Assembly (NCBI GenBank): GCA_001304855.1
Contig: BBZN01000036.1
Coordinates: 1 to 43,313 of the forward strand
DNA: 43,313 nt
Direction: 5' to 3'
Origin: Clostridia bacterium UC5.1-1D2
GTDB taxonomy: Bacteria; Bacillota; Clostridia; Lachnospirales; Lachnospiraceae
This document shows, piece by piece, positions 24,612-33,740 of this stretch. The first letter of the stretch is position 1. Every line of letters starts with the position of its first letter. A model generated the notes under the pieces. It was not told the DNA's origin and searched no databases. It worked only from the letters and a program-made list of their open reading frames with translations. A program made the position numbers and the translations under genes.

Positions 24612-25432
24612 ATGTACCGGATTGTCAAGGTTTTAAATAACAACGGAATACTGGCCCTGGAAGGGGAAAGCCGCAGAGAGATTATACTGCTGGGCAACGG
24701 TATTGGTTTTGGACGCAGGACGGGAGAGCGTCTGGAACATGTGAAGGAGGCCAAACGGTACGAGCTGGTGGTGAAAAATCTTCGGCTCTTCAGCAGGTCA
24801 ACGGCATTGACCCTGTATATATCGAGGCGGCAGGGAATATCATAGAGTCGGCCAGGGAAAGCCTTGGCCATGTGAGTACGGATATTCTCATACCCATGGC
24901 GGACCACATCGCCCTGGCCGCAGCCAGGGCAAAGGAAGGGAGAGCGCTGCCAAATCCTTTTAACCAGGACATAAAAGCATTGTTCGACCGGGAATATCAG
25001 GCTGCTTTGAAGGGCAGGGAGATAATTTACCAGATGACCGGCGTCTATATGCCGGAGGATGAGGTGGGATACATTGCCATCCACATCCATGCAGGCTTGT
25101 CGGAGGAAAATGTGGCCCAGGCTATGGATATGGCCAGACTGGTTCAGGACAGCGTGGCTCTTATTGAGCGGGATATGAAGGTGGGCCTGAAGGCGGATTC
25201 CCTGGGCCACAACCGTCTGGTAAGCCATCTGCGGTACATGATTGCCCGAAGCAGAAAGGGAGAAAAACTGAACCTGGATATGGAAGCCTACGCCAGGGAA
25301 CAGTTTCCGGGCCCCTATGCCACGGCCCTGTCTGTATGCCGGTATATGGAACAGCAGATGGGGACGAAGGTGGCTCCCCAGGAGGCGGGATTTCTGGCCA
25401 TACACATTCAGAGAGTGATACAGGGAGAGTAA
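24612..25432 (+). CDS. glcT: BglG/LicT/GlcT-family antiterminator, one frameshift
   Basis: The N-terminal RNA-binding CAT domain (MYRIVKVLNNNGILALEG, LLGNGIGFGRRTGE) spans ~1-58. Two PTS-regulation domains follow: PRD1 with its conserved His in SADHIALA-type context (MADHIALAAARAKEG) and GYIAIHIHAG; PRD2 with GHNRLVSHLRYMI and AGFLAIHIQRV. When dephosphorylated by active sugar transport it binds the RAT site and prevents termination ahead of the PTS gene. One A is missing in GTGAAAAATC (24771-24780); the repaired protein has 273 residues. It lies downstream of its target, whereas glcT is upstream of ptsG in Bacillus. The ribosome binding site is GGGAGGAG. Confidence 0.85.
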
Positions 25433-25438
25433 GTAAAG

Positions 25439-25481
25439 GGCCCGTGTCCTTTCCGGCAGCAAGCCGGACAGGACACGGGCC
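25439..25481. other. Long hairpin between convergent genes, no T-tract
   Basis: GGCCCGTGTCCTTTCCGGC (25439-25457) pairs with 25463-25481 at 18 of 19 positions across a five-base loop. Neither side has a T-run, so it is a strong stem but an unusual terminator. GGGCCCGTG is shared with the tandem repeat at 16873. Confidence 0.55.
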
Positions 25482-25981
25482 TATAATACAGGAATCCGCA
25501 TCTGATTGAGCAATTCACTTTCGCCCTTCTTCCGGCTATATTTTATAAAATCATGGAGCGCTTTCTCATCTGATTCACAGGCTGACAGGAGAAATTCCCC
25601 TCTGTAAACGTAATTTATTGTATCTGACAGCAAACCATTTCTGATTTCAATCATTCTCATATCGGTCACTTTATGGTTGGCCGTTCCTTTGTTGAAATAC
25701 CCACTGCCTAAAAACATATCCTTTTTCCCATGTATGCCAGGACTGCATTTAAACAGAAGTTTATATTCCGATGCAAGGGGCAACGGCGGTCCATGGCCTG
25801 TCCAAAGGGCTGTTCCCGCAGCTCGTTTATCTGTAAGAACCGGATATCCGGCAGCTTCAGCCAGGCGGAGCCTTTGAATCGATGGATGGGGACAACTATG
25901 TGCAAAAACCATATTCAAGGGGTAAAAACAAAAGATGCTGTAGATAATATAAACAGCATATATTACAAAATAAAGAGCCAA
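25481..25981 (-). CDS. Hypothetical protein, frame uncertain
   Basis: A 166-codon minus-strand frame fills the space between glcT and the XRE gene at 26034. The C-terminal 90 residues are protein-like and polar (HKVTDMRMIEIRNGLLSDTI, DEKALHDFIKYSRKKGE). The N-terminal 30 residues are hydrophobic and low in complexity. Part of the middle reads better in another frame (GSAWLKLPDIRFLQINELRE, 25790-25860), so one or more bases may be missing near 25750-25800 and the true start may lie elsewhere. No ribosome binding site of note and no family recognised. Confidence 0.4.
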   Translation of the reverse strand: MALYFVIYAVYIIYSIFCFYPLNMVFAHSCPHPSIQRLRLAEAAGYPVLTDKRAAGTALWTGHGPPLPLASEYKLLFKCSPGIHGKKDMFLGSGYFNKGTANHKVTDMRMIEIRNGLLSDTINYVYRGEFLLSACESDEKALHDFIKYSRKKGESELLNQMRIPVL

Positions 25982-26033
25982 TTAGCAGTAATTACCATCC
26001 AAAAACCGGCGTTTTTATAGTATACTAGAAACT

Positions 26034-26228
26034 ATGAAGATACTCCTTGACCAGATGATGGAAAGGCGCAATTTAAGTGAACGTCAGGTCAGCATTATGA
26101 CAGGGTTATCGCCGTCAACAGTGCATGAAATTAGAAAGGGGTCTATGCCGCGGATAGATACTCTGGAATTACTGGCTGCGGGGCTGAAGGTGAAAATTTC
26201 GGACCTGATTGAAAGCGAGTATCTGTGA
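26034..26228 (+). CDS. Small XRE-family regulator
   Basis: 64-residue Cro/C1-type helix-turn-helix protein: NLSERQVSIMTGLSPSTVHE is the HTH and TLELLAAGLKVKISDLIESE the closing helices. There is no ribosome binding site; TATACT at 26021-26026 lies only seven bases before the ATG. This suggests a leaderless message, as known for some phage-type repressors (inference). It could regulate itself or the divergent gene at 25481. Confidence 0.8.
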   Translation: MKILLDQMMERRNLSERQVSIMTGLSPSTVHEIRKGSMPRIDTLELLAAGLKVKISDLIESEYL

Positions 26229-26334
26229 GTACAATAAATGCTCGGAATTCCGAAGCGAAAGAGTGAAAATGTCGTACTTCTGCGATAATATTTGAAGAGG
26301 GCAAAATTCAAATACACTCCATGGAGGCACATAT

Positions 26335-26487
26335 ATGAATATCAGATTGAATGAATTGTCAGATGAGAAACTTTTGGAGGAATTTCAGTGGGCTGCAGGG
26401 CATATACCCGACGGGGACGTGCCGCAGCGTTCCTCTGAGGAATTTGATAAGATTCTGAGCCGTGTGGAAGAGGAACGCAAAAAGTAA
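26335..26487 (+). CDS. Small acidic protein, 50 residues
   Basis: ATG 26335 follows GGAGG (26323-26327) at ideal spacing. The product is a charged, helix-prone protein starting MNIRLNELSDEKLLEEFQWA and ending LSRVEEERKK, with no hydrophobic segment or Cys. No family recognised. A 16-bp hairpin follows. It lies 106 bases after the small XRE gene in the same direction and may be co-transcribed. Confidence 0.6.
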   Translation: MNIRLNELSDEKLLEEFQWAAGHIPDGDVPQRSSEEFDKILSRVEEERKK

Positions 26488-26502
26488 ACGAAAATTGAGC
26501 TG

Positions 26503-26551
26503 GACAAGTGCCGGATAATCCCAGAAGATGGAGGGTTATCCGGCACTTGTC
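26503..26551. other. Perfect 16-bp hairpin without T-tract
   Basis: GACAAGTGCCGGATAA (26503-26518) and its exact reverse complement at 26536-26551, loop 17 bases. No T-run on the plus strand. It marks the end of the small-gene pair; its role as a terminator or processing site is uncertain. Confidence 0.55.
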
Positions 26552-26692
26552 AGTTAAAAGAAGAACAAAAAAAGCTGATAAAAAAAGCCGGTTGATAAAA
26601 AGAACAATAACCAGATAATGGTTATTATGCATAAATAACAGGGATAAAAGGGGAAAGAACTGTTGAAAATTATTACAAATTCTAAAAAACCA

Positions 26693-26720
26693 TTGACAGA
26701 AAAACGTTTTTTGCTAGAAT
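26693..26720 (+). promoter_or_regulatory. Promoter of the sugar ABC operon
   Basis: TTGACA at 26693-26698, a 16-base spacer and TAGAAT at 26715-26720. The spacer is filled by one operator palindrome, and a second lies 13 bases downstream of the -10 box. Confidence 0.75.
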
Positions 26721-26749
26721 CAGAACCAGTTGCAGAAAAACGTTTTTCT
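26698..26749. promoter_or_regulatory. Two LacI-type operators AGAAAAACGTTTTTCT
   Basis: The site at 26734-26749 is a perfect 16-bp palindrome. The site at 26698-26712 (AGAAAAACGTTTTTT) matches it at 14 or 15 positions and sits between the -35 and -10 boxes. Both have the central CG of LacI-family operators. The binder is probably the LacI protein encoded at 30707 (inference). Confidence 0.7.
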
Positions 26750-26783
26750 AAGGCGGAAGACGCTGGGAAAGGATAGGGATTGC

Positions 26784-28264
26784 ATGGATATCGTAATGAA
26801 AGATATAAAAAATCCTTCGGCTCAAACCAGGTACTCACCGGGGCCGGTCTGGATGTCAGATCCGGTGAGGTCCATGCCTGATGGGGGAGAACGGAGCCGG
26901 AAAATCCACTTTGATGAAAATTCTCACCGGAGTTTACACAAAAGATGCAGGGCAGATATTTGTGGATGGCAGAGAGGTAACGTTCCACAGCCCAAGGGAA
27001 GCGGAGGAAAAGGGGATTCTTTTCATCTATCAGGAGCTGAATGTATTATACGACCTTACAGTGGAGGAAAATCTGTTTATCGGCAGGGAGATAAAGGGAG
27101 CTTTCGGGTGGTGCAAATCCGGGGAGATGCAGAAAAAGGCAAGGGAAGCCCTGGATATTCTGGGAGTTTCTATTTCACCTAAGGCGGTGATGTCCAGCCT
27201 GTCCGTAGGCCAGCAGCAGATGATAGAGATATGCAAGGCTCTTATGGCCGACGCCAAAGTGATTATCATGGATGAGCCTACGGCAGCCCTGACCGAAACT
27301 GAGACAAAGACCTTGTTTCAGGTAATCAAAGGCTGAGAGAAAAGGGGGTATCTATTATCTACATATCCCACCGGATGGAGGAGATTTTTGAGATATGCGA
27401 CCGGATTACGGTGATGCGCGACGGAGCTACATAGGAACCAGGGACGTGTGCGCAACCAATATGAACGAGCTGGTGCGGATGATGATCGGCCGGGAGATTG
27501 GGGAGCGCTATCCCAAACGGAATTCCTCCATCGGCCAGGTGGTTTTAGAAGTCAAAAATCTTGGTTCGGACCCTTACTTTGACCAGGTGTCCTTCCAGGT
27601 TCGGGCCGGGGAAGTACTGGGAGTGGGAGGACTGATGGGCGCAGGCAGGACCGAGATTATGCAGGCTGTTTTCGGCAATCTTCCCTGCCAGAGGGGCGAA
27701 ATCTTTGTAGACGGGAAAAAGGCCGCCGTCAAGTCTCCGGGCGACGCCATCAGGGCAGGCATGGGTTTTATAACAGAGGACAGAAAGCTGGAAGGGCTTA
27801 TGTTGGATAAGAGTATCCAGGAAAATATTTCCCTTACGAATCTGGATACCATCTCCAGCAGTACAGTGGTAAGCGGACAGAAGGAGCAGGGACTGTGCAG
27901 GCAGGGAATTGAGGACTTCAATATAAGGTGTTTCGGCCCTTCTACACTTGCAGGCAATTTAAGCGGAGGCAACCAGCAGAAAGTAGTGCTTGCAAAATGG
28001 ATACTGAAAAATCCCAGAATACTGATTCTGGACGAGCCCACCAGAGGCGTTGACGTAGGAGCCAAAAAAGAAATCTATAACATAATCAATACCCTGGCAG
28101 AACAGGGGGTGGCCATGATTATGATATCTTCAGAGCTTCCTGAACTTTTAGGGATGAGCGACCGCATAATGGTTGTGCGGGAAGGCCGTGTGACCGGAGT
28201 GCTGGAAGGCGGGGATGCGGATCAGGAGAAGGTGATGACATTAGCTACAGGAGGGGAAATCTAA
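26784..28264 (+). CDS. RbsA/MglA-type sugar ABC ATPase, four frameshifts
   Basis: Duplicated ATPase of a carbohydrate (CUT2) importer. Half 1: Walker [10 protein letters not shown], signature LSVGQQQM, Walker [12 protein letters not shown]. Half 2: degenerate Walker [10 protein letters not shown], signature LSGGNQQKV, Walker [15 protein letters not shown]. This asymmetry is standard for the family. Missing bases inferred: A near 26813, C near 26878, A near 27329, T near 27430. The repaired length is 494 residues, as expected. An AAAGGATAGGG ribosome binding site precedes ATG 26784. The stop TAA overlaps the permease ATG. Ribose, xylose, galactose and similar sugars are typical cargo; this one is unknown. 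Confidence 0.85.
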
Positions 28265-29220
28265 TGGAACAGCAAAAGAAAAATATAGGAGAGATTCTGC
28301 AGGAATACGGGGCATTTATTGCTCTGGTTCTGCTGATTGTAATTATCGGCGCCATCAGCCGGAGTTCAGAACTGTTAATAACTTCCTGTCTCTGCTGAGG
28401 CAGTCCTCCATCAACGGTTTTATTGCGTTTGGAATGACCATGGTAATCCTTACAGGGGGCATTGACCTGTCTGTGGGCTCCACGCTGGCTGTCAGCGCAG
28501 CCTGTGTGCGGGTATGATTACAAGGCTGGGAGTTCCCGTTCCCCTGGCTATGGCTGTAACGCTGGCGGTTGGCCTGGCCCTGGGCGGTATATCGGGCCTG
28601 CTCATAACGAAAGGGAAGCTTCAGCCTTTATCGCAACCCTGATCACGATGACTGTTTACCGGGGCGCAACTTTGATATACACAGGAGGAAAACCAATTTC
28701 AAATCTCACAAAGCCGGAATACCCGGGCGCGGCAGTGATGCAGTTTTTTGGAAAAGGCTCTCTTTTTGGAATTCCTTTTCCGGTTATTCTCTTTCTCCTG
28801 GTGTTTGCAGCATACTATCTGATTCTCAACAAAACCACCATGGGACGTAAGATCTACGCAGTCGGTTCCAATGACAAGTGCGCCAACCTGGCGGGAATCA
28901 GCATTTCCAAAGTCAAGCTTGCAGTATACAGTATATCGGGACTGATGGCCGCAGTATCAGGCATGGTACTGCTGTCGCGCCTGAATTCCGCACAGCCCAC
29001 TCTGGGCAGCGGTTACGAACTGGACGCCATAGCTTCCGTTGCGCTGGGCGGCACCAGCATGAACGGAGGGCGGGGCAAGATCACGGGAACGCTCATAGGA
29101 ATTCTGATTATAGCCGTCCTGAATAACGGACTGAATATATTGGGAATTTCTTCCTACTATCAGGACGTAGTAAAGGGGCTCGTCATTCTCATAGCAGTTC
29201 TCTCCGACAAGAACCGCTAG
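28264..29220 (+). CDS. RbsC-type sugar ABC permease, three frameshifts
   Basis: CUT2-family membrane permease, 319 residues after repair. It has a hydrophobic N-terminal segment, SINGFIAFGMTMVILTGGID (family signature ILTGGIDLSVGS), TMGRKIYAVGSNDKCANLAG (the EAA-like coupling loop) and the C-terminal ALGGTSMNGGRGKITGTLIG. Missing bases inferred: C near 28358, C near 28507, T near 28628. It forms the channel with the ATPase at 26784 and the binding protein at 29524. About 300 bases of non-coding, repeat-like DNA separate it from the binding-protein gene. Confidence 0.85.
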
Positions 29221-29523
29221 AGCGTGTTTGAACATTCATTCCCGCCATCTGCACGCCCCGTCACGACCCGGTATATTTGACCCAAATTCACTTAAGGTAG
29301 CCCGCTGCGCTCATTTGGGCCAAATCTCCCACAAAGTGGAACGCCCGTCTGTATCCGCTCCCACAGGGACAAATCTCCCGAACGTGTGGCCGCAGCTGCC
29401 GAAAGCAGGTTCAAGGACGTTGAAAGCCGTCCCCCGGACTGCCGGAACAGCTTTCAAAGGCCTGTTACAGGCCATAATGCAGGTAACTATTAAATTACAT
29501 ATATCTAAGGAGGTAAAGTTTTT
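29221..29523. repeat. Structured intergenic element between permease and binding-protein genes
   Basis: About 300 bases inside an operon without a convincing gene; a 99-codon plus-strand frame has no ribosome binding site and biased composition. It contains an imperfect direct repeat (CCAAATCTCCCACAAAGTGG and ACAAATCTCCCGAACGTGTG), a TTGAAAGC/GCTTTCAA stem (about 29420-29457) and GGCCTGT-T-ACAGGCC near 29459. It looks like a dispersed non-coding repeat or a large mRNA structure. The last 20 bases hold the AAGGAGG ribosome binding site for the binding protein. Confidence 0.4.
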
Positions 29524-30532
29524 ATGAAGAAAAAATGTTGGCAACAGTATTGGCAGGATGTATGGTAATGGCGCTGGCAGCATGCTCTGGAGGAGGGGGA
29601 GCCGCCCCGGCGGCCGGCGCCGCGTCGACGGCTGCAGAAACAACGGCGGAGGCCAAGGCGGACAGCTCAGGTGAAGCAGCTGGAAGCTCCGGGGAGGAGG
29701 GCGCTGCCGGGGACATGGGAGCCATTGGATTTTCAATCTCCACACTGAACAATCCCTTCTTTGTATCCATGGCCGACGGAGCAAAAGCCAAGGCCCAGGA
29801 ACTGGGTGTAAAACTGACCATCGTGGATGCAGGCAATGACACGGCCAAGCAGACCTCCGACATCGAGGATCTGATTGCCAAGAACATCAAGGTTCTGATT
29901 GTAAACCCGGAGGATTCCGCTTCCGTAGCTCCCATAGTATCCGACGCCATGGCAGCCGGCATCAAGGTGATTGCAGTAGACCGCTATGTGGACGGACAGG
30001 AAGTAGACTGCTACATCGGTACGGACAATGTCCAGGCCGGCGAGGCGGCGGGAACGTATTTCCTGGACAAAGTCGGCGAGGGAGCAAAGATTGCCATATT
30101 GGAAGGAATTCCGGGTGCATCCAGCGCCATTGACAGAAACCAGGGCTTTTTAAATGCAGTGGAGGGAAAAGTTGATATCGCAGCTTCACAGACAGCCAAC
30201 TATGACCGCGCAGAGGGGCTGACTGTAACTGAGAACATCCTTCAGGCGCATCCTGACATCGCAGGTATTTTAGCTGCAAACGACGAGATGGCTCTGGGCG
30301 CAATTGAGGCAGTGGAGGCGGCAGGCAAGGTTCCGGGGAAGGATATCCTGGTTACCGGTTTCGACGCAGGAGACGACGCCCGCCAGGCGGTAAAGGACGG
30401 GAAAATGCTCTTTACCGTAGAACAGCAGACTACCCGTATGGGAGAAATGGCTGTGGAGAGCGGTCTGAAAATGATGCAGGGCGAGAATGTGGAAAGAATA
30501 TCCCCATCGATATTACACTTGTTGACGAATAA
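29524..30532 (+). CDS. RbsB-type sugar-binding lipoprotein, two frameshifts
   Basis: Binding protein of the CUT2 importer. The signal peptide ends in LAAC (Cys21 lipidated); a Gly/Ala/Ser-rich linker follows to about residue 68; the type I periplasmic-binding fold starts at AIGFSISTLNNPFFVSMADG. Sugar-contact-type phrases include TDNVQAGEAAG, ILAANDEMALGAIEA and VTGFDAGDDARQAV. One A is missing in the start region (AAGAAAAAATG, 29527-29537), and one A near 30493, after which the protein ends ENIPIDITLVDE-like at TAA 30530. The repaired length is 336. AAGGAGG lies 12 bases before the ATG. Confidence 0.85.
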
Positions 30533-30706
30533 ATTACAATTCGTTACAATGGTAAGAAACAGCAATAATTGAAACTACCTTGGCGGTTCTTTTTTCCCGC
30601 AGCGCAGAGGCGTTCAAACTGTGGATTCAGGCACAGGAGAGACTCATTTTCACACATGCTTCAGGACGGAAAGGGGCCAAAGACAAGGAGGGACAGGGGG
30701 ATAAAA

Positions 30707-31786
30707 TTGGTCACAATTCAGGATGTAGCTAACCGGGCAGGAGTATCGATCTCAACCGTTTCCAACGTGTTAACTAAAAAAAGTTTGTAAGCGAGCCACT
30801 GCAAAAGCGGGTCTATGAGGCCGTTGAGGAATTGGATTATGTAATGGATTCAGTGGCGAGCAATATGAAGCGGGGCTATACAAAACCATAGGTGTAATTA
30901 CTTCTGATATATGCGGCCTTTTTTATCCCTATGTGCTGAAGGGAATCTACGAGGTGGTCAGCCAGTACGGATACAGCCTGACCATCTATGATTCCCATGT
31001 ACAGGGCAACGAAAAGGGACTGAAGAAGGAGGAGGAATGCTTCCGCCATCTGTTTTCAAACCGGGTGGACGGGGTGATCTTTGTCTCCAACGTCACCAGG
31101 AAAAAAGAGAGAGATTACCTTGAAAAGCTGAAGAAGGAGGCGGGGAGGCTTAAGCACACGCCCCTGGTAAGCATAGAGAGGGATTTCTCCAGATACGAAT
31201 CGATTCCGTATACTATGACAATGTAAAGACTGCCAGAATGGCGGTGGGCCATCTTATCGCTTGCGGCTGCAGAAATATCGCCCATATCGGAGGCCCTGAG
31301 AAGGAGCAGATTCCCGCAGACAGAAAACAGGGATATCTGGAAACCTTAAGAGAAAACGGATTAAAGATTGATTTGAAAAATAAGATAGCTTACGGCGATT
31401 ACGGTCACCAGAGCGGCTATCTGGCTATGGGACGGCTGCTGGAGACAGGGCAGCCCATAGACGGCATATATATAGCCAATGACCAGATGGGAATCGGCGC
31501 TATGAAACTTTTAAAGGAAAAAGGAATACGGGTGCCGGAGGAGATTAAGATGATTGGCTCCGATGACGTGTTCATGTCCAGCATGATGGAGCCCTCCCTC
31601 TCAACGGTTCATATAAAGAAAAAGACCATGGGAAAGAGAGCTGCCGGGATACTCTTTGACAGAATAAGGGCAAAGGAAGGGAAATTCGGGCAGGAGACAG
31701 TTGCAGAGGAGATAGAGACAAAGCTGGTAGTCCGGGGCACCACGGGAAAGGTTTCGCAGGAGCAGAGTTCCCTGACGGATTGGTAG
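30707..31786 (+). CDS. LacI-family regulator of the sugar operon, TTG start, three frameshifts
   Basis: The helix-turn-helix VTIQDVANRAGVSISTVSNV begins immediately after a TTG at 30707, preceded by AGGGGG; no ATG gives a family-like N-terminus. The ligand domain includes TIGVITSDICGLFYPYVLKG, RVDGVIFVSN, HIGGP, and GIYIANDQMGIGAMKLLKEK. Missing bases inferred: A near 30783, A near 30886, G near 31197; the repaired length is 360 residues. Embedded in the operon it presumably represses, it is the likely binder of the palindromes at 26698-26749. The inducer would be the imported sugar or its phosphate (inference). Confidence 0.8.
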
Positions 31787-31804
31787 GCAGGAGGACAATT
31801 AGAC

Positions 31805-32232
31805 ATGTTAAGAGGAATTCCCAAACTGATATCACCTGAACTTATGAAATGCATGATGGAAATGGGGCATGGAGATCGGATGGTTTTAGCGGACGCCAAC
31901 TATCCGGCCTCCTCCCACGGAAAGAGAGTGATCCGCCTGGACGGCGGGGAGATCCCGGAATTGCTGGAAGCAGTGCTTCAGTTTTTTCACTGGATCTTTT
32001 TGTATCAAATCCCGTCCGCCTTATGAAAAACCTTCCCGGCGAACCTGTTCCGAAGATATGGGAGACTTACAGGGAAATTATAAAAAAAATGGACCTGGAT
32101 CAGGCGTTTGAGGATTTCTTTTTTATGGACCGCCTTCCATTTTATGAGGAGTCGGAGAATGCATATGTGATTGTGCAGACGGGAGATACGGCCCGCTATG
32201 GGAATATAATCCTGCAAAAAGGAGTTTATTAA
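31805..32232 (+). CDS. RbsD/FucU-family sugar mutarotase, one frameshift
   Basis: 142-residue (repaired) FucU-type protein: LISPELMKCMMEMGHGDRMV has the conserved His of the MGHGD motif, LADANYPA is the second family motif, and the C-terminal AYVIVQTGDTARYGNIIL carries the conserved ERxxYxN-like end. These enzymes interconvert alpha and beta anomers of fucose, ribose and related sugars so that downstream enzymes get the right form. One C is missing near 31989 (TTTTTTCACTGG). It lies 18 bases after the LacI gene. Confidence 0.85.
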
Positions 32233-32397
32233 AGTCGGCCGGCAATTGTTCAGCAGGTCAGTGCATTTACTTCGCTCACTGCAGGGAAGCGTGAAAAGAC
32301 AAGCGAAATCCCACTGCATCAGGCGGTGGGGCATAAGCTGCTGCTTGTAACGGCGAGGGCGCTGAACAGTTACCTCCGCTACAATTAGGAGGATATA
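32233..32397. other. Structured 165-base intergenic segment
   Basis: No gene. Several inverted repeats are nested: TGTTCAGC near 32246 with GCTGAACA near 32360 as outer arms, CAGTG/CACTG (about 32260-32283), TTCGCT/AGCGAA (about 32271-32310) and CCCAC/GTGGG (about 32312-32332). This suggests a folded leader ahead of the isomerase gene, or a dispersed repeat. The TTAGGAGGATATA ribosome binding site ends it. Confidence 0.4.
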
Positions 32398-33699
32398 ATG
32401 ACAGAAAAGGAATTGATTATAAAGGCCGGTAAGGAGACGGACGAGATACTGGCCAGGGCAAAAGAGACAGGCAATCTGGTAGTTACGGATGCTGTGGACG
32501 ACGAGAAGGTAATCCGGGAAACCCTGGAAAAGGGGGAGGGAATCTTCCGGCTGTTTCCCGCCTTTGTGCCAAGGAGGTTTGGAAAAGCAGGGCGCCGGTT
32601 AAAGCTCCACCCGGACGATTATTTTGCTTTTGGAATGGCCAGGGGGTCCATCACAGAACGCTGGTTCAGCTCCACCATAACGGCGCAGAACGGAGCGCTG
32701 GCTAAGGCAGATGAAGGCCTGAGCTACGTGTGCGCAGACTATAACTCAGATGTAAAGTTTTCTCTCAGGGATGCGGTGAAGGTTCTGGGGGAGGAGCTGG
32801 TGGGTAAGGAACTGATGGAGAAATATAACGGATGGCCCATGTACTCCAAGTTCTTTGACAATGAAAATCCATTGTTCCACCACCTCCACCTGACCTTTGA
32901 GGCTGCAGAGCGTGTGGGAAAGCTGGGGAAACCGGAGTGCTACTATTTCCCTAAGCAGCTTAACAATTATTTTGGCGAGTCAGGTTACACCTATTTCGGC
33001 TTCGATCCGGACACGAAGCCTGAGGAGGTAAAGGAGCGGATCAGGGCGTTTTCCGATGACGACACAAGAATAACGGAGCTTTCCAGAGCTTACAGGATAC
33101 AGCTGGGAACAGGCTGGTATACGCCCGCAGGCGTTATTCATGCCCCTGCTTCCGTCCTTACCTATGAACCACAGTGGAATTCCGATGTAAATTCCGTATA
33201 TGAAAATATTGTCTCGGGGGAGGTTTATCCGCCTGAAATGCTGGATGAGGAATGCCTTGAAGACCACAGGGGAGATATCGATTACATCTTCAGCCTTCTG
33301 GACTGGGAGAAGAATGTGGATCCCCATTACAAGAAACACTATTTCCGTCCGCCTGTGGCGGAGACGGAGAACGAGCGGTATACCCAGAAGTGGATTACGT
33401 ACGCCAACCCCTATATTGCGGCAAAAGAGCTGACGGTAAATCCGGGGCAGTCCGTGACGATCCGGGACGGGGCCGCCTACGGCTGTGTATTCATTCAGGG
33501 CCACGGCAGATTTGGAGTTTATGACGGAGAGTCTCCCACCCTGCTGCATTTCGGACAACAGAGCTCAGATGAATTCTTTGTCTCTGAGAAGCGGGCTGTG
33601 GAAGGAGTCAGAATTACCAATACAAGCAAGGTGGAGCCTCTGGTTATGCTGAAGCATTTCGGGCCTGACTGCCCCGGCGTGCCCCGTGAGGTCTGCTGA
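32398..33699 (+). CDS. Cupin-type sugar isomerase-like protein (phosphomannose-isomerase-like)
   Basis: Intact 433-residue protein. A central segment (NPLFHHLHLTFEAAERVGK, about residues 159-177) carries a His-x-His pair. GWYTPAGVIHAPASVLTYEP (about 239-258) resembles the metal-binding and substrate region of class I mannose-6-phosphate isomerase/cupin proteins, and a C-terminal cupin-like half has YGCVFIQGHGRFGVYDG. I read it as a cupin-fold isomerase for the imported sugar. Its place between a mutarotase and a kinase supports that role, but the exact reaction is not visible. The AGGAGG ribosome binding site is excellent. Confidence 0.6.
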   Translation: MTEKELIIKAGKETDEILARAKETGNLVVTDAVDDEKVIRETLEKGEGIFRLFPAFVPRRFGKAGRRLKLHPDDYFAFGMARGSITERWFSSTITAQNGALAKADEGLSYVCADYNSDVKFSLRDAVKVLGEELVGKELMEKYNGWPMYSKFFDNENPLFHHLHLTFEAAERVGKLGKPECYYFPKQLNNYFGESGYTYFGFDPDTKPEEVKERIRAFSDDDTRITELSRAYRIQLGTGWYTPAGVIHAPASVLTYEPQWNSDVNSVYENIVSGEVYPPEMLDEECLEDHRGDIDYIFSLLDWEKNVDPHYKKHYFRPPVAETENERYTQKWITYANPYIAAKELTVNPGQSVTIRDGAAYGCVFIQGHGRFGVYDGESPTLLHFGQQSSDEFFVSEKRAVEGVRITNTSKVEPLVMLKHFGPDCPGVPREVC

Positions 33700-33740
33700 C
33701 AGAGAACTGTAAATCATGCGCATAGAAAGGAAGATGACCT

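Noticed and set aside
29228..29527. A 99-codon plus-strand gene
   Set aside because: No ribosome binding site, odd composition, overlaps the ribosome binding site and start of the binding-protein gene, and the region has repeat-like structure.
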